From the NCBI GenBank assembly GCA_958421945.1, contig CATZMZ010000002.1, forward strand, positions 166,763 to 230,762: a stretch of DNA of 64,000 bases, written 5' to 3'. The position numbers and the translations under genes are program-made. This DNA comes from an uncultured Eubacteriales bacterium. GTDB lineage: Bacteria > Bacillota > Clostridia > Christensenellales > Borkfalkiaceae. The number at the start of each line of letters is the position of its first letter. Position 1 is the first letter of the stretch. Shown here piece after piece: positions 27,965 through 37,364 of the stretch. The notes under the pieces were generated by a model. That model worked only from the letters and a program-made list of their open reading frames with translations, searched no databases and had not been told where the DNA came from.

Positions 27965-29188
27965 ATGAGGAAGTTTTTAATATGCTTGCTTTCTTGTCTT
28001 ACGGTGTTCGCGTCGCTTGCTTTCGTCGGGTGCAACGTTGAATTTACCGTAACCTTTGACGGGGAATTTGCCGTAACCTTTGACGGGGACGGCGGTACGC
28101 TCGTTTCGGGCAAAGAGGTGCAAACCGTAACGTCTGCATCGGGGATTAAACCGCCTAAATACGAAAAAGAGGGGTATGAATTCGACGGGTGGAGCGTTCT
28201 GCTCGACGATATTAAAGAAGATACCACGATTAAAGCGAAATGGAAAGAGGTGAAGTATACTGTAACCTTTGACGGAAACGGCGGTACGCTCGTTTCGGGC
28301 AAAGAGTCGCAAACCGTTCAGTTTGCGTCAGAAATAAACGCCCCCGTATATAATAAGACAGGCTATAATTTTAACGGCTGGGACAAGGATTTTTCGATAA
28401 TCAAAGAAAATTTAACCGTTAAAGCGTTATGGGAAGCGGCGAAGTATACGCTGTCGTTCGACCTTAACGGCGGTTCGGGCGAGGTCCCTGCCGAAATGGA
28501 AGTCACCTATTACGGTACGCTCGGCGATTTGCCCGTTCCCACGCGCGGCGGTTACGTGTTTGCGGGGTGGAAAGTGCAATCCGAAGCGGGAGAACCGCTC
28601 GATTCCGGTATGAAATGGACTTTCGCAAATGACATAGTTGCCGTTGCTGTCTGGGAAGAAGGCGAAGGCTATACCATAACTTACGATTTTGCCGGCGGCG
28701 TTTATTCGGGCGAAAAGGTTACCGTATACAGAGAGGGCGACGTCGTTGATTTGTCAAAGATAATTCCTTCGAAAAAGTGCTATGAATTTCTCGGTTGGGC
28801 TATACAGGGATCGTCCGAAATAATAACCGAAATTAAGAACAGGACGGGCGCTGTTACGGTGGTTGCGCAGTGGAAGATTACGAGCTATTCGGTCGTGTTT
28901 TCAAACGCGCCGCGAAACAATACAAAGCCGGACAGGACGGTAATCATCGGCGACGAATATAAAGACGTTTTTATCGGCATCGGTGAAACGTTGGGCGACA
29001 AACTGCCCGCGGGCGTCGTTTTTAATCCGGAAGAATACGGTTTCAAAAAATGGGTTGTTTATGTTAACGGAAAAACGATTGAAATAAAGAAGGACACCGT
29101 TTTTAACGAAGAATTGTTTGAAGGCGCAATCGGAACGGAAATCACGATATATCCCGAACTTATAAATTTATGGATAGGTCCTTACTGA
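27965..29188 (+). CDS. Lipoprotein with InlB B-type (Listeria-Bacteroides) repeats
   Basis: The ATG at 27965 follows GGAGGGGG and opens a signal peptide MRKFLICLLSCLTVFASLAFVGC with Cys as lipidation site. The 407-residue product has at least four repeats of the kind YTVTFDGNGGTLVSGKE...GYNFNGWDKD...NLTVKALW, typical of InlB B-repeats of surface proteins. The first two repeats are nearly identical at DNA level (around 28069 and 28261), and a short extra duplication (TVTFDGEFAVTFDG) sits at the start, showing recent repeat growth. The C-terminal 100 residues lack repeats. A role in surface adhesion is inferred from the repeat type. Confidence 0.85.
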   Translation: MRKFLICLLSCLTVFASLAFVGCNVEFTVTFDGEFAVTFDGDGGTLVSGKEVQTVTSASGIKPPKYEKEGYEFDGWSVLLDDIKEDTTIKAKWKEVKYTVTFDGNGGTLVSGKESQTVQFASEINAPVYNKTGYNFNGWDKDFSIIKENLTVKALWEAAKYTLSFDLNGGSGEVPAEMEVTYYGTLGDLPVPTRGGYVFAGWKVQSEAGEPLDSGMKWTFANDIVAVAVWEEGEGYTITYDFAGGVYSGEKVTVYREGDVVDLSKIIPSKKCYEFLGWAIQGSSEIITEIKNRTGAVTVVAQWKITSYSVVFSNAPRNNTKPDRTVIIGDEYKDVFIGIGETLGDKLPAGVVFNPEEYGFKKWVVYVNGKTIEIKKDTVFNEELFEGAIGTEITIYPELINLWIGPY

Positions 29189-29274
29189 TAAGTGAATAAA
29201 AACCCTCGGCGGCGCGGAAAATTTTCGCGCCGCCGAAAATTTTTAAAAAAATTTAAAAAACTTTTAAAAAACTC

Positions 29275-29302
29275 TTGACAATAAGATATTTTTGTATATA
29301 AT
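29275..29302 (+). promoter_or_regulatory. Sigma-A promoter for hsp20
   Basis: TTGACA at 29275-29280 and TATAAT at 29297-29302 are 16 bp apart, followed directly by a CIRCE operator. Confidence 0.85.
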
Positions 29303-29307
29303 AGGAA

Positions 29308-29334
29308 TTAGCAATCAAGAGAAAAGAGTGCTAA
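29308..29334 (+). promoter_or_regulatory. CIRCE operator (HrcA site) before hsp20
   Basis: TTAGCAATC, nine bases, GAGTGCTAA. One base differs from the CIRCE consensus. It lies over the start site, where HrcA binding blocks transcription until heat shock. Confidence 0.92.
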
Positions 29335-29390
29335 CACTTAAAACCCTTAACTGCTAAAAACAGAAAATAAAAGTAAGGAGATGGATTATT

Positions 29391-29822
29391 ATGAAAAACT
29401 ACGTTGAAAAGAGAAACAACAATGGTAACGAAGGCTGGGGGCTTAATTTCTGGGAAAACCCGTTCGAAGATTTCTTCAAACCGGTACACGTTGACAAGTA
29501 CGGCTCTATGCGCACGGATATTAAAGAAACCGAAACGGGGTACGAGCTTGCCGTCGATATGCCCGGATTTGAGAAAAAGGACATAAGCGTAACGCTTAAA
29601 GACGGTTATCTTACCGTAGAGGCGAAGCGCGACGAAAAAGAGGAGAACGGCAAAAACTATCTTCGCAGAGAAAGAAGCGTTTCCTGTTCTCGCTCTTACT
29701 ACGTGGGCGACAACGTAACCGAGGACGACGTTAAAGCCAAATACGATAACGGCGTGCTTGCGATTTCCGTTCCGAAAAAAGTAGAAAAGGAAATTCATAA
29801 CGGCAACATCGCTATCGAATAA
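29391..29822 (+). CDS. Hsp20/alpha-crystallin small heat-shock protein
   Basis: The 143-residue protein has an alpha-crystallin domain from about residue 40 (MRTDIKETETGYELAVDMPGFEKKDISVTLKDGYLTVEAKRD) to the C-terminal GVLAISVPKK. It forms oligomers that hold unfolding proteins for DnaK. AAGGAG precedes the ATG. It is transcribed alone from a CIRCE-controlled promoter and is therefore part of the HrcA regulon together with hrcA-grpE-dnaK-dnaJ and htpG in this window. The N-terminal arm is short and glycine/asparagine-rich. Confidence 0.95.
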   Translation: MKNYVEKRNNNGNEGWGLNFWENPFEDFFKPVHVDKYGSMRTDIKETETGYELAVDMPGFEKKDISVTLKDGYLTVEAKRDEKEENGKNYLRRERSVSCSRSYYVGDNVTEDDVKAKYDNGVLAISVPKKVEKEIHNGNIAIE

Positions 29823-29957
29823 GCTTCTGCGATAAGCGCACAAGGTAAGCCGAAAAGCAAGCCTAAAAGCAAACTTAAAGGGAGCGAAACGGCAAACCGA
29901 AAAGCAAGCGGAAAAACGAACGGATTACGCCAAAAGCGTTTTCCGCGGGTAAAAACC

Positions 29958-30002
29958 CGGGGCGAACGGCGCTAACGGCGTCGTTCGCCTCTCTTTTTTT
30001 GA
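29958..30002 (+). terminator. Terminator after hsp20
   Basis: GGCGAACG and CGTTCGCC form a stem around GCGCTAACGGCGT, followed by TCTCTTTTTTT. The 135 bp before it is a purine-rich stretch with repeated CCGAAAAGCAAGC-like words of unknown role. Confidence 0.8.
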
Positions 30003-30031
30003 TTTTTATCGAAAAAGAACCCGTTAAACCG

Positions 30032-30059
30032 TTGACAAAATTTTTTTATTTAATATAAT
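30032..30059 (+). promoter_or_regulatory. Sigma-A promoter for htpG
   Basis: TTGACA at 30032-30037 and TATAAT at 30054-30059 are 16 bp apart, the same spacing as the hsp20 promoter. Confidence 0.85.
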
Positions 30060-30063
30060 GTAA

Positions 30064-30090
30064 TTAGCAGTCAAATAAAACGAGTGCTAA
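30064..30090 (+). promoter_or_regulatory. CIRCE operator before htpG
   Basis: TTAGCAGTC, nine bases, GAGTGCTAA, one mismatch from consensus, 4 bp after the -10 box. Confidence 0.9.
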
Positions 30091-30125
30091 CGGTTTATAG
30101 CTTTACGAATAAGGAGATAATAAAA

Positions 30126-31997
30126 ATGAAGCAATTTAAGACGGAATCCAAAAGAGTGCTGGATTTAATGATTAACTCTATATACACGAACAAAGAGATA
30201 TTTTTGCGCGAACTGCTTTCGAACGCGTCGGACGCGATAGATAAGCTTAAATTCATATCGCTTACCGACACGAGCGTTAATTCGGATTTTAAGATTACGA
30301 TTACGCCCGACAAGGACGCTAAAACGCTTACCGTAGAAGATAACGGAATCGGTATGACGGACAAGGATTTGGAAAAGAATATCGGCACGATAGCGGAAAG
30401 CGGCACGCTCGCGTTCAAGAAGGAAAACGCGGACAAAGAAAACGAGCTTATAGGGCAATTCGGCGTAGGTTTTTATTCGGCGTTTATGGTCGCGGATAAG
30501 ATTGAGGTATATACCAAGGCTTACGGTTCGGACAAGGCTTATAAATGGGAAAGCCGCGGCGCGGAGGGTTACGAAATAACCGAAACGGAAAAGGCGGAAA
30601 CGGGCAGCAAAATCGTGCTTTACCTTAAAGCGGACACCGACGACTTCAAGTTTTCCGAGTTTTTGGACGAATACAGGCTTAAACATTTAGTTAAGCAGTA
30701 TTCCGATTATATTCGTTATCCCATTCAGATGCTCTGCACCCATTCGCATAAAAAGGAAGGCTCGCCCGACGACAAGCCCGAATACGAAGACGTTAAAGAG
30801 ATAGAAACGCTTAACAGTATGATTCCGCTCTGGAAAAAGCCGAAAGCGGAGGTTACGACCGAAAACCTTAACGAGTTTTATAAAAACGAATTCCACGACT
30901 GGAACGACCCGTTAAAGGGCGTTTACGCCAAAATCGAGGGTTCGGTAACTTACGACACGCTGTTGTTTTTCCCGTCGAAAGCACCGTTCGACTATTATTC
31001 CAAGGATTACAAAAAGGGATTAAAGCTTTATTCCAACGGCGTAATGATTATGGAAAAGTGCGAGGAATTGCTGCCCGATTATTTCGGATTCGTCAGGGGC
31101 ATAGTCGATTCTGCCGACTTATCGCTTAATATCTCGCGTGAAATTTTGCAGCAGGACAGACAGGTTAAGGCTATCGCGAACAGCATCGAAAAGAAAATTT
31201 CTTCCGAGCTTAAAAAAATGCTTGACGAGGAAAGGGAAACGTACGAAAAACTGTTTGCGGAATTCGGTCTTTCCATTAAATTCGGCGTTTACGCGGGTTT
31301 CGGAATGAATAAGGATAAGCTTAAAGACCTGCTTATGTTCTATTCGTCGAGAAAGGAAAAACTCGTTACGCTTAAAGAATACGTCGAAGGTATGGCTGAG
31401 GGGCAGAACGATATTTATTACGCCTCGGGCGAAAGCTACGACAAGATTGCCAAGCTGCCGCAGATAGAAAAGGCAAAGGAAAAGGGCTACGAAATACTGT
31501 TTTTTAAAGACGGTGTGGACGAGTTCGTCGCTAAAATCCTTATGGAATACGAGGGCAAGAAATTCAAGTCCGTTTCGGAAGCGGATTTCTCACTCGACAG
31601 CGAAGCCGAAAAAGAAGAACTTAAAGAGAAGAACGAAAAACATAAGGATATGCTTGCCGAAATCAAAAACGATTTGGGCGATAAGGTTAAAGAGGTACGG
31701 CTTACGGCTAACCTGAAAACCTACCCCGTGTGCCTTATTTCGGGCGGGGACGTTTCCATCGAGATGGAAAAAGTGCTTAACTCTATGCCTAACGCCGACG
31801 GAAGAGTTAAGGCGGATAAAATTCTCGAAATCAGCTCTACTCATAAGCTTCTCGATAAGCTGCTGAACCTTTACGAAACGGATAAGGACGCGCTTAAAAA
31901 GTACGCCGAGGTGCTTTACGAACAGGCGAGAATTTTAGAGGGATTGCCTATCGACGACGTTACGGGCTTCGTAACCGCGCTTTGCGATATAATCTGA
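30126..31997 (+). CDS. htpG: HtpG (Hsp90) chaperone
   Basis: The start at 30126 (MKQFKTESKRVLDLMINSIYTNKEIFLRELLSNASDAIDKL) has AAGGAG upstream; the frame from 30084 begins inside the CIRCE element and is rejected. The 623-residue product has the GHKL ATP-binding fold (NASDAIDK, VEDNGIGMT, GQFGVGFYSAFMV), the middle domain and a C-terminal dimerisation domain. It is an ATP-dependent cytoplasmic chaperone working with DnaK. CIRCE control of htpG differs from Bacillus subtilis, where htpG is outside the HrcA regulon. Confidence 0.96.
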   Translation: MKQFKTESKRVLDLMINSIYTNKEIFLRELLSNASDAIDKLKFISLTDTSVNSDFKITITPDKDAKTLTVEDNGIGMTDKDLEKNIGTIAESGTLAFKKENADKENELIGQFGVGFYSAFMVADKIEVYTKAYGSDKAYKWESRGAEGYEITETEKAETGSKIVLYLKADTDDFKFSEFLDEYRLKHLVKQYSDYIRYPIQMLCTHSHKKEGSPDDKPEYEDVKEIETLNSMIPLWKKPKAEVTTENLNEFYKNEFHDWNDPLKGVYAKIEGSVTYDTLLFFPSKAPFDYYSKDYKKGLKLYSNGVMIMEKCEELLPDYFGFVRGIVDSADLSLNISREILQQDRQVKAIANSIEKKISSELKKMLDEERETYEKLFAEFGLSIKFGVYAGFGMNKDKLKDLLMFYSSRKEKLVTLKEYVEGMAEGQNDIYYASGESYDKIAKLPQIEKAKEKGYEILFFKDGVDEFVAKILMEYEGKKFKSVSEADFSLDSEAEKEELKEKNEKHKDMLAEIKNDLGDKVKEVRLTANLKTYPVCLISGGDVSIEMEKVLNSMPNADGRVKADKILEISSTHKLLDKLLNLYETDKDALKKYAEVLYEQARILEGLPIDDVTGFVTALCDII

Positions 31998-32019
31998 ATT
32001 CCGAAAAGAAAAATTTAAA

Positions 32020-32066
32020 CCGTGCCGCGACTTTTCAATGCTTATTAAAGGTTCGCGGCATATTAT
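32020..32066 (+). terminator. Likely terminator after htpG
   Basis: TGCCGCGA and TCGCGGCA pair across an AT-rich loop of about 20 bases and are followed by a T-rich stretch. The loop is long, so strength is uncertain. Confidence 0.5.
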
Positions 32067-32205
32067 TTAAAAAATATTGTTTATTTATTATAACTATAAT
32101 TTAAAAAGCATATACCGAAAGGTGTTAAAAATCATCGTTAATTAAAGGCGTTATCGCCGAAAAGACATTAAAGGTATTATCGATTAAAAGGAGGCGACCG
32201 GGGTT

Positions 32206-34695
32206 ATGGCGCGATTAAAAAACGCGTGTGCGTTACAGCTTAAAGATATAGTTAAGACTTACGGAAGCGGCGATTTTCAGGTGCGCGCGCTTAAAGGCGT
32301 CAGTCTTGATTTCCGCAAAAACGAGTTCGTGTCCGTTTTAGGTCCGTCCGGCTGCGGCAAAACCACGCTCTTAAATATTATCGGCGGGCTTGACCGCTAT
32401 ACCACAGGCGACCTTATTATCGAGGGCAAGTCCACGAAGCGTTACAACGATAAAGACTGGGACGCTTACCGCAATAACTGCATCGGCTTCGTTTTCCAAA
32501 GCTATAACCTTATCCCGCATCAGACGGTTATCGCCAACGTGGAGCTGGCGTTGGAGCTTTCCGGCGTCCCCAAGCGCGAACGCAACAAACGTGCGCTCGC
32601 AATTCTCGAACGGGTAGGGCTAAAAGGTCAGGAAAACAAAAAGCCTAATCAGCTTTCGGGCGGGCAAATGCAAAGGGTGGCTATCGCACGCGCGCTCGTG
32701 AACGACCCCGAAATTATCCTCGCCGACGAGCCGACGGGCGCGCTCGATACCGAAACGAGCGTGCAGATTATGGAACTGCTTAAAGAAGTGGCGAAAGACA
32801 GGCTCGTTATTATGGTTACGCATAACCCCGAACTTGCGGCGAGATATTCCACGCGGATAATCAGGCTGTTGGACGGCGAAATGGTGGACGATTCCGACCC
32901 GTTCGTAAGCGAAGAAGGGGAGTCGGGCAAAGTTATGCGCAAACCTAAAATGGGGTTTAAAACCGCCTTTTCGCTTTCGCTTAAAAACCTGTTTTCCAAA
33001 AAGGCGAGAACGATTCTCACGTCCGTCGCGGGGAGTATAGGCATTATCGGCGTCGCGCTCGTGCTTGCCCTTTCAAACGGCTTTAACGCGTACATGGCGC
33101 GTATGCAGACGGACACGCTTGCCACCTATCCGTTGACTATATCCGAAAGCTCGGTGGACCTATCGTCTTTTTCGGATATTTACGAAACGGACGCGAAGGA
33201 AAAATTCCCGGCGCTCGATAATATCGCCGTTAAAACGGCTTTCAAAAAGCTTACGGGCATGCTTAAAAATAACAACCTGTCCGACGTGTCCGAAAACGGC
33301 TTCGTGCATTATATGGAGCAAACGGACAAATCGCTGTATTACGCCATATCCAAGTCGTACGGCTTCGATATGAACGACTATTTTTATACCGAATTCTCGC
33401 TCGGCGGCAAAGACTTGTTTATATCGATTGACGACCTCGTCAATATCATCGAGGCGGATTTCGACGAGAAGCTTCAAGACGCAATGGGGCTGAACACGGG
33501 GTTCGTGCGGCAGTACATTCCCACGATTGCCGAGATGCCCGACAGAGCGTTAATTCAGGAGCAGTACGACGTTTTATACGGCGAATTGCCCGAGTTTAAC
33601 GCCGAAAACGCGGGTAAAATCGTTCTCGTCGTGGACAAATATAATGAAATTTCGGACATAACGCTTATGCTGCTCGGATACATTTCGGGAAGCTATGACC
33701 ACGAAACCAACGATTATCATTTCGCCGCAAAGGACGGGTCGGAGCTGCCTGCGGAAGGCTTTACGCCCGAACAGATGGTGGGACATAAGTTTTACCTTGC
33801 AAACAACGACGTTATGTTTAAGAAAACGGATAAGGGCTATTCGGTCGCGGCTTTAACGCCGGAAACGGAAGGACTCGAGGAGCTTGAAATTACGGGCATT
33901 TTAAGGGTTAAAGAAAACGTCGACGGCATACTTAAAACGGGCGTAGCTTATTCGCCGGCTTTAACCGAAAAGGTTATTGCGCAGAATGCGGAAAGCGAAA
34001 TCGTCAAATCGTGCCGCGCGGAGGAATCCAAGACCATCTCGGTGACGGGCGTTAAAATGAACGAGGGTAAGCCCGTCCCCGTAACGAGTAATTTTACTCT
34101 CCGTTCGCTCGCGGGGGTGGATACGCCGTCGCAGTTAAGCGTTTACGCGAAGGATTTTGAAAGCAAAAAACAGATTAAAAACCGTATTGACGCATGGAAC
34201 GAGGGCAAAGAGGAAAGCGACGTAAATTATATCGCGTATTCGGATATGATGAGTATGATGTTCAGTATGCTTAACACTATGGTCAACGCCGTAACATACG
34301 TGCTTGTCGCGTTCACGTCGATTTCGCTTATCGTTTCAAGCGTAATGATAGGCATAATAACGTATATTTCCGTCGTGGAAAGAACGAAAGAGATAGGCGT
34401 TCTGCGCGCGCTCGGCGCGGCAAAGCGGGAGATAGCGGGCGTGTTCAACGCGGAAACGTTCCTTATCGGCTTGTTTTCGGGGTTAATCGGCGTGGGCGTA
34501 ACGTATTTGTTGTCTATCCCGATAAACCTGATTGTCGGTAAGCTCGTGCCGGCGGTCGGCAGTATCGCGGTGCTTAACCCGTTCGCCGCGCTTATTTTAG
34601 TCGCAATCAGCATCGTTTTAACGCTTGTCGCTGGGATTATTCCGTCGGGTGCGGCGGCAAGAAAAGACCCCGTCGTCGCGTTAAGGTCGGAGTAA
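32206..34695 (+). CDS. ABC transporter, ATPase fused to FtsX-like permease (MacB/LolCDE type)
   Basis: The 829-residue protein joins an ATPase domain (about 1-235) to a permease. The ATPase has Walker A GPSGCGKT at 46-53, Q-loop FVFQSYNLI, signature QLSGGQMQRVAIARAL, Walker B IILADEPTGALD and switch HNPELA. The permease has one helix near 265-290, a large extracellular domain of about 380 residues, and three C-terminal helices with GVLRALGAAKREIAGVFNAETFLIGLFSG, the FtsX/MacB motif. Such proteins drive peptide or lipoprotein export or antibiotic resistance by mechanotransmission rather than through a channel. No partner adaptor is adjacent. AGGAGG precedes the start. Confidence 0.92.
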   Translation: MARLKNACALQLKDIVKTYGSGDFQVRALKGVSLDFRKNEFVSVLGPSGCGKTTLLNIIGGLDRYTTGDLIIEGKSTKRYNDKDWDAYRNNCIGFVFQSYNLIPHQTVIANVELALELSGVPKRERNKRALAILERVGLKGQENKKPNQLSGGQMQRVAIARALVNDPEIILADEPTGALDTETSVQIMELLKEVAKDRLVIMVTHNPELAARYSTRIIRLLDGEMVDDSDPFVSEEGESGKVMRKPKMGFKTAFSLSLKNLFSKKARTILTSVAGSIGIIGVALVLALSNGFNAYMARMQTDTLATYPLTISESSVDLSSFSDIYETDAKEKFPALDNIAVKTAFKKLTGMLKNNNLSDVSENGFVHYMEQTDKSLYYAISKSYGFDMNDYFYTEFSLGGKDLFISIDDLVNIIEADFDEKLQDAMGLNTGFVRQYIPTIAEMPDRALIQEQYDVLYGELPEFNAENAGKIVLVVDKYNEISDITLMLLGYISGSYDHETNDYHFAAKDGSELPAEGFTPEQMVGHKFYLANNDVMFKKTDKGYSVAALTPETEGLEELEITGILRVKENVDGILKTGVAYSPALTEKVIAQNAESEIVKSCRAEESKTISVTGVKMNEGKPVPVTSNFTLRSLAGVDTPSQLSVYAKDFESKKQIKNRIDAWNEGKEESDVNYIAYSDMMSMMFSMLNTMVNAVTYVLVAFTSISLIVSSVMIGIITYISVVERTKEIGVLRALGAAKREIAGVFNAETFLIGLFSGLIGVGVTYLLSIPINLIVGKLVPAVGSIAVLNPFAALILVAISIVLTLVAGIIPSGAAARKDPVVALRSE

Positions 34696-34790
34696 CCCGG
34701 CGTTAAAGCCCTGATAATCCGAAGAAGAAAAACGGCAAAAGCCGCAAAACGGTTTTGCCTCGATAAAACTATAAAAAGGAAAGTGAAATC

Positions 34791-35252
34791 ATGCCTGAAA
34801 AAGCCACGCTGTGCTTCGTTATGCACAAGGATAAAATTTTAATGCAAAACCGCGTGAAGCCGCCGTTTATGGGAATGTGGAACGCCGTCGGCGGACATCT
34901 TCTGGCGGGCGAAAGCGCGGAGGACTGCGCCAAGCGCGAGATAAAAGAGGAAAGCGGCGTTATCGTGGACAGCGTTAAACTTATTTCGGAATTTACGTGG
35001 AATTACGACGACGAAATCGGCTACGCGTTTCTTTCAGTACTGCCGGACGATTTCGACGAATCGCGTTTTCCGCTCGCGACGGACGAGGGCATAGTGGCGT
35101 TTTTGCCCGTTTCCTGGGTGCTTAACCCGAAAAATTACGGCGTGATTGAAGATTTACGCGTTTTCTTAAACGATATAAACCGCGGAGAATTCCACGATTA
35201 CCATCTCGTCTACGAACAGAAAAAACTGCTTAAAGCCGTCGTAAAAATGTAA
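34791..35252 (+). CDS. NUDIX hydrolase (8-oxo-dGTP diphosphatase-like)
   Basis: The 153-residue protein has the full Nudix box GHLLAGESAEDCAKREIKEE followed by SG, with the glutamates that bind magnesium. It begins EKATLCFVMHKDKILMQNR, like MutT-type enzymes that clean oxidised nucleotides or act as (deoxy)nucleoside diphosphatases. The C-terminal FHDYHLVYEQKK is common in Firmicute members. It stands alone between the ABC transporter and the hrcA promoter. Confidence 0.88.
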   Translation: MPEKATLCFVMHKDKILMQNRVKPPFMGMWNAVGGHLLAGESAEDCAKREIKEESGVIVDSVKLISEFTWNYDDEIGYAFLSVLPDDFDESRFPLATDEGIVAFLPVSWVLNPKNYGVIEDLRVFLNDINRGEFHDYHLVYEQKKLLKAVVKM

Positions 35253-35261
35253 ACCCGTTTT

Positions 35262-35295
35262 ACACGCCCCCGATTAGCTTCGGGGGCGTTTTTCG
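35262..35295 (+). terminator. Terminator after the NUDIX gene
   Basis: ACGCCCCCG and CGGGGGCGT pair around ATTAGCTT, followed by TTTTTCG. Confidence 0.85.
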
Positions 35296-35389
35296 TCCCG
35301 TTTTCATCGCGGACGGGCGCGTTTTTATCGGTTAAAAACCCCGTCCGGGAAAAATATTTTAAAAAGTTTAAAAATGTCGTGATAAACCC

Positions 35390-35418
35390 TTGACAAAGAC
35401 GTATAATAAGTGTAAAAT
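35390..35418 (+). promoter_or_regulatory. Sigma-A promoter of the hrcA-dnaK operon
   Basis: TTGACA at 35390-35395 and TAAAAT at 35413-35418 are 17 bp apart, with a TG just upstream of the -10 box. Confidence 0.8.
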
Positions 35419-35428
35419 TATCTCAAAG

Positions 35429-35455
35429 TTAGCAGTTGGAGTGCAAGAGTGCTAA
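35429..35455 (+). promoter_or_regulatory. CIRCE operator before hrcA
   Basis: TTAGCAGTT, nine bases, GAGTGCTAA. Two bases differ from consensus in the left arm. It gives autoregulation of hrcA. Confidence 0.9.
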
Positions 35456-35510
35456 CAAAAAACTTTTAACTTTGCCAGCCTGCCGTTCACGGCGAGAGAG
35501 GTAAAAACCG

Positions 35511-36536
35511 ATGAAACTTTCCGATAGAAAAAAGAAGATTTTGCAATACGTGGTGGACGATTATATTGCGACCGCCCAGCCCGTATCGTCCAAAAGCATT
35601 ACGGAAAAGTATATGAAGGACGTCAGCTCCGCCACGGTCAGAAGCGAGCTTGCGGGCTTGGAGGAAATGGGTTATTTATCGCAGCTGCACACGTCAAGCG
35701 GACGCGTTCCGTCAACCGAAGCGTACAGGCTTTACGTTACGGAGCTTATGGATAAGGGCAAACTTTCGGGCAAAGAAATCGTCGCGATTAAAAACGCCTT
35801 TAAGGACCACGCGGATAATTTGGAGCAGGTCGTGCAGAACACCGTTAAGGTGATAAGCGAGCTTACCGATTACACGTCCGTCGCGATGTCGAGCCACAGC
35901 GACAGCGAGAAAATTCTTAAACTCGACATTTTCAGGCACAAGGCTAATCAGGCGCTTTTGTTAATCGTTACCGAAACCACGCTTATCCGCGACAAATTCA
36001 TTTCCATTCCCGAAACGATGACGGACGCGCAGATAGAAGAAGCGTCAAGGCTTATTTCGAGGCTGTTCGTCGGGAAGGAGTTGAACAAGGTCGGCGAGGC
36101 GGCGGAAGCCGTTACCGAAGAATTCGCAGGTTACCGCGATATTTTCGAAAGCGTTATGAACGCCATAGAGGATTACGTGGAAAACGACCGTGCGGACGTA
36201 GTTATGGAAGGCGAGGGGAAAATCCTTAATCACCCCGAATACAACAACGATTCGGAAAAAATGAAAAACTTTTTATCCGTCGTTACAAGCAAAGATAAAA
36301 TCGCGGAACTTTTAACCGAGGATAACGATAATATAGAAATCAATATCAAAATCGGCGGAGAGGACGGCGAAAAAATGCCGAACGACTGCTCGCTTGTTAC
36401 CGCAACGTACTCCGCGAGCGGCGTTAAAATCGGAACTTACGGCGTTATAGGTCCGCTCAGAATGGACTATCAAAAGGTCGTTTCCGTTTTAGAGGGCGTC
36501 GGCAGAATTTTAGAGGATATGCTCAATAAAAAATAG
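35511..36536 (+). CDS. hrcA: Heat-inducible transcription repressor HrcA
   Basis: The 341-residue protein begins with a winged helix-turn-helix (KILQYVVDDYIATAQPVSSKSITEKYMKDVSSATVRSELAGLEEMGYLSQLHTSSGRVPS), the HrcA hallmark, followed by a GAF-like domain and the C-terminal dimer region ending GVIGPLRMDYQKVVSVLEGVG. It binds CIRCE sites and needs GroEL for activity in studied species. Three CIRCE sites are in this window. It heads the operon hrcA-grpE-dnaK-dnaJ. Confidence 0.97.
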   Translation: MKLSDRKKKILQYVVDDYIATAQPVSSKSITEKYMKDVSSATVRSELAGLEEMGYLSQLHTSSGRVPSTEAYRLYVTELMDKGKLSGKEIVAIKNAFKDHADNLEQVVQNTVKVISELTDYTSVAMSSHSDSEKILKLDIFRHKANQALLLIVTETTLIRDKFISIPETMTDAQIEEASRLISRLFVGKELNKVGEAAEAVTEEFAGYRDIFESVMNAIEDYVENDRADVVMEGEGKILNHPEYNNDSEKMKNFLSVVTSKDKIAELLTEDNDNIEINIKIGGEDGEKMPNDCSLVTATYSASGVKIGTYGVIGPLRMDYQKVVSVLEGVGRILEDMLNKK

Positions 36537-36623
36537 CGGTTATGCGTTTAATAAACGCGGTTATAAACGGTACAATCGATTTAACTCGACAAAATCCGAC
36601 CGAAATAAATTGTAAAGGATGTT

Positions 36624-37262
36624 ATGATGAAAGATAAATTGCACGAACAAACCGAGCTTGACAGAGAGCTTGAAAAAGATAACGAAAGAGCGGAAGAAGG
36701 CGCGCGTGCGGAGGCTGCCCGTCCGGACGACAATCACGACAAACACGAAGCGCACGACAATCGCGAAGCGGAAGCCGCCGTGGACGAGGACGTTCCGGAG
36801 GTCGTTTGCGAAAACGCTTGCGACGAACAGACGGAGGAGCTTAAAAGACAGGTCGAGGAATATAGGGACAAATGGATGCGCAACGTTGCGGAGTTCGATA
36901 ATTACAAAAAGCGCAACGCCAAGCTTTGGCAGGAGGCTTTTAACGAAGGCATTTCGAGCGTGGTTATCAAAATTCTTCCCGTCGGCGATAATCTTGACAG
37001 GGCGTTAGGGTTAGGGCTTGACGAGAAAACGCAGGAAGGCATAAGGGCAATCCGCCGAAAGTTCGACGAAACGCTTAAAAGCATGGAAATCGAAGAAATC
37101 AACCCCGTGGGCGAGCCGTTCGACCCCAACTTTGCCGAAGCGGTCATGCAGGTGGAAAAGGGCGACGGCGACGAAAGCGATTGCGTTAAACAGGTTTTCG
37201 AAAAGGGGTATAAGTTTAAGGACAAAATCATCAGATACGCAAAGGTCAGCGTTACCAAATAG
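36624..37262 (+). CDS. grpE: Nucleotide exchange factor GrpE
   Basis: The 212-residue protein has a long acidic, low-complexity N-terminus (about 1-70, rich in Glu, Asp, His, Ala), a coiled coil (EELKRQVEEYRDKWMRNVAEFDNYKKRN) and a C-terminal beta domain ending GYKFKDKIIRYAKVSVTK. It releases ADP from DnaK. It lies between hrcA and dnaK. AAAGGATG precedes two adjacent ATG codons (36624 and 36627); either could start. Confidence 0.96.
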   Translation: MMKDKLHEQTELDRELEKDNERAEEGARAEAARPDDNHDKHEAHDNREAEAAVDEDVPEVVCENACDEQTEELKRQVEEYRDKWMRNVAEFDNYKKRNAKLWQEAFNEGISSVVIKILPVGDNLDRALGLGLDEKTQEGIRAIRRKFDETLKSMEIEEINPVGEPFDPNFAEAVMQVEKGDGDESDCVKQVFEKGYKFKDKIIRYAKVSVTK

Positions 37263-37364
37263 CGCGGCGCGGTCTGAGTAAAGGAAAAAAATAAAAAAAC
37301 ACGACAATCGTAAAACACACGATATAAAACAAAATAAAAAATAAGGCATAAGGAGAATATAATT

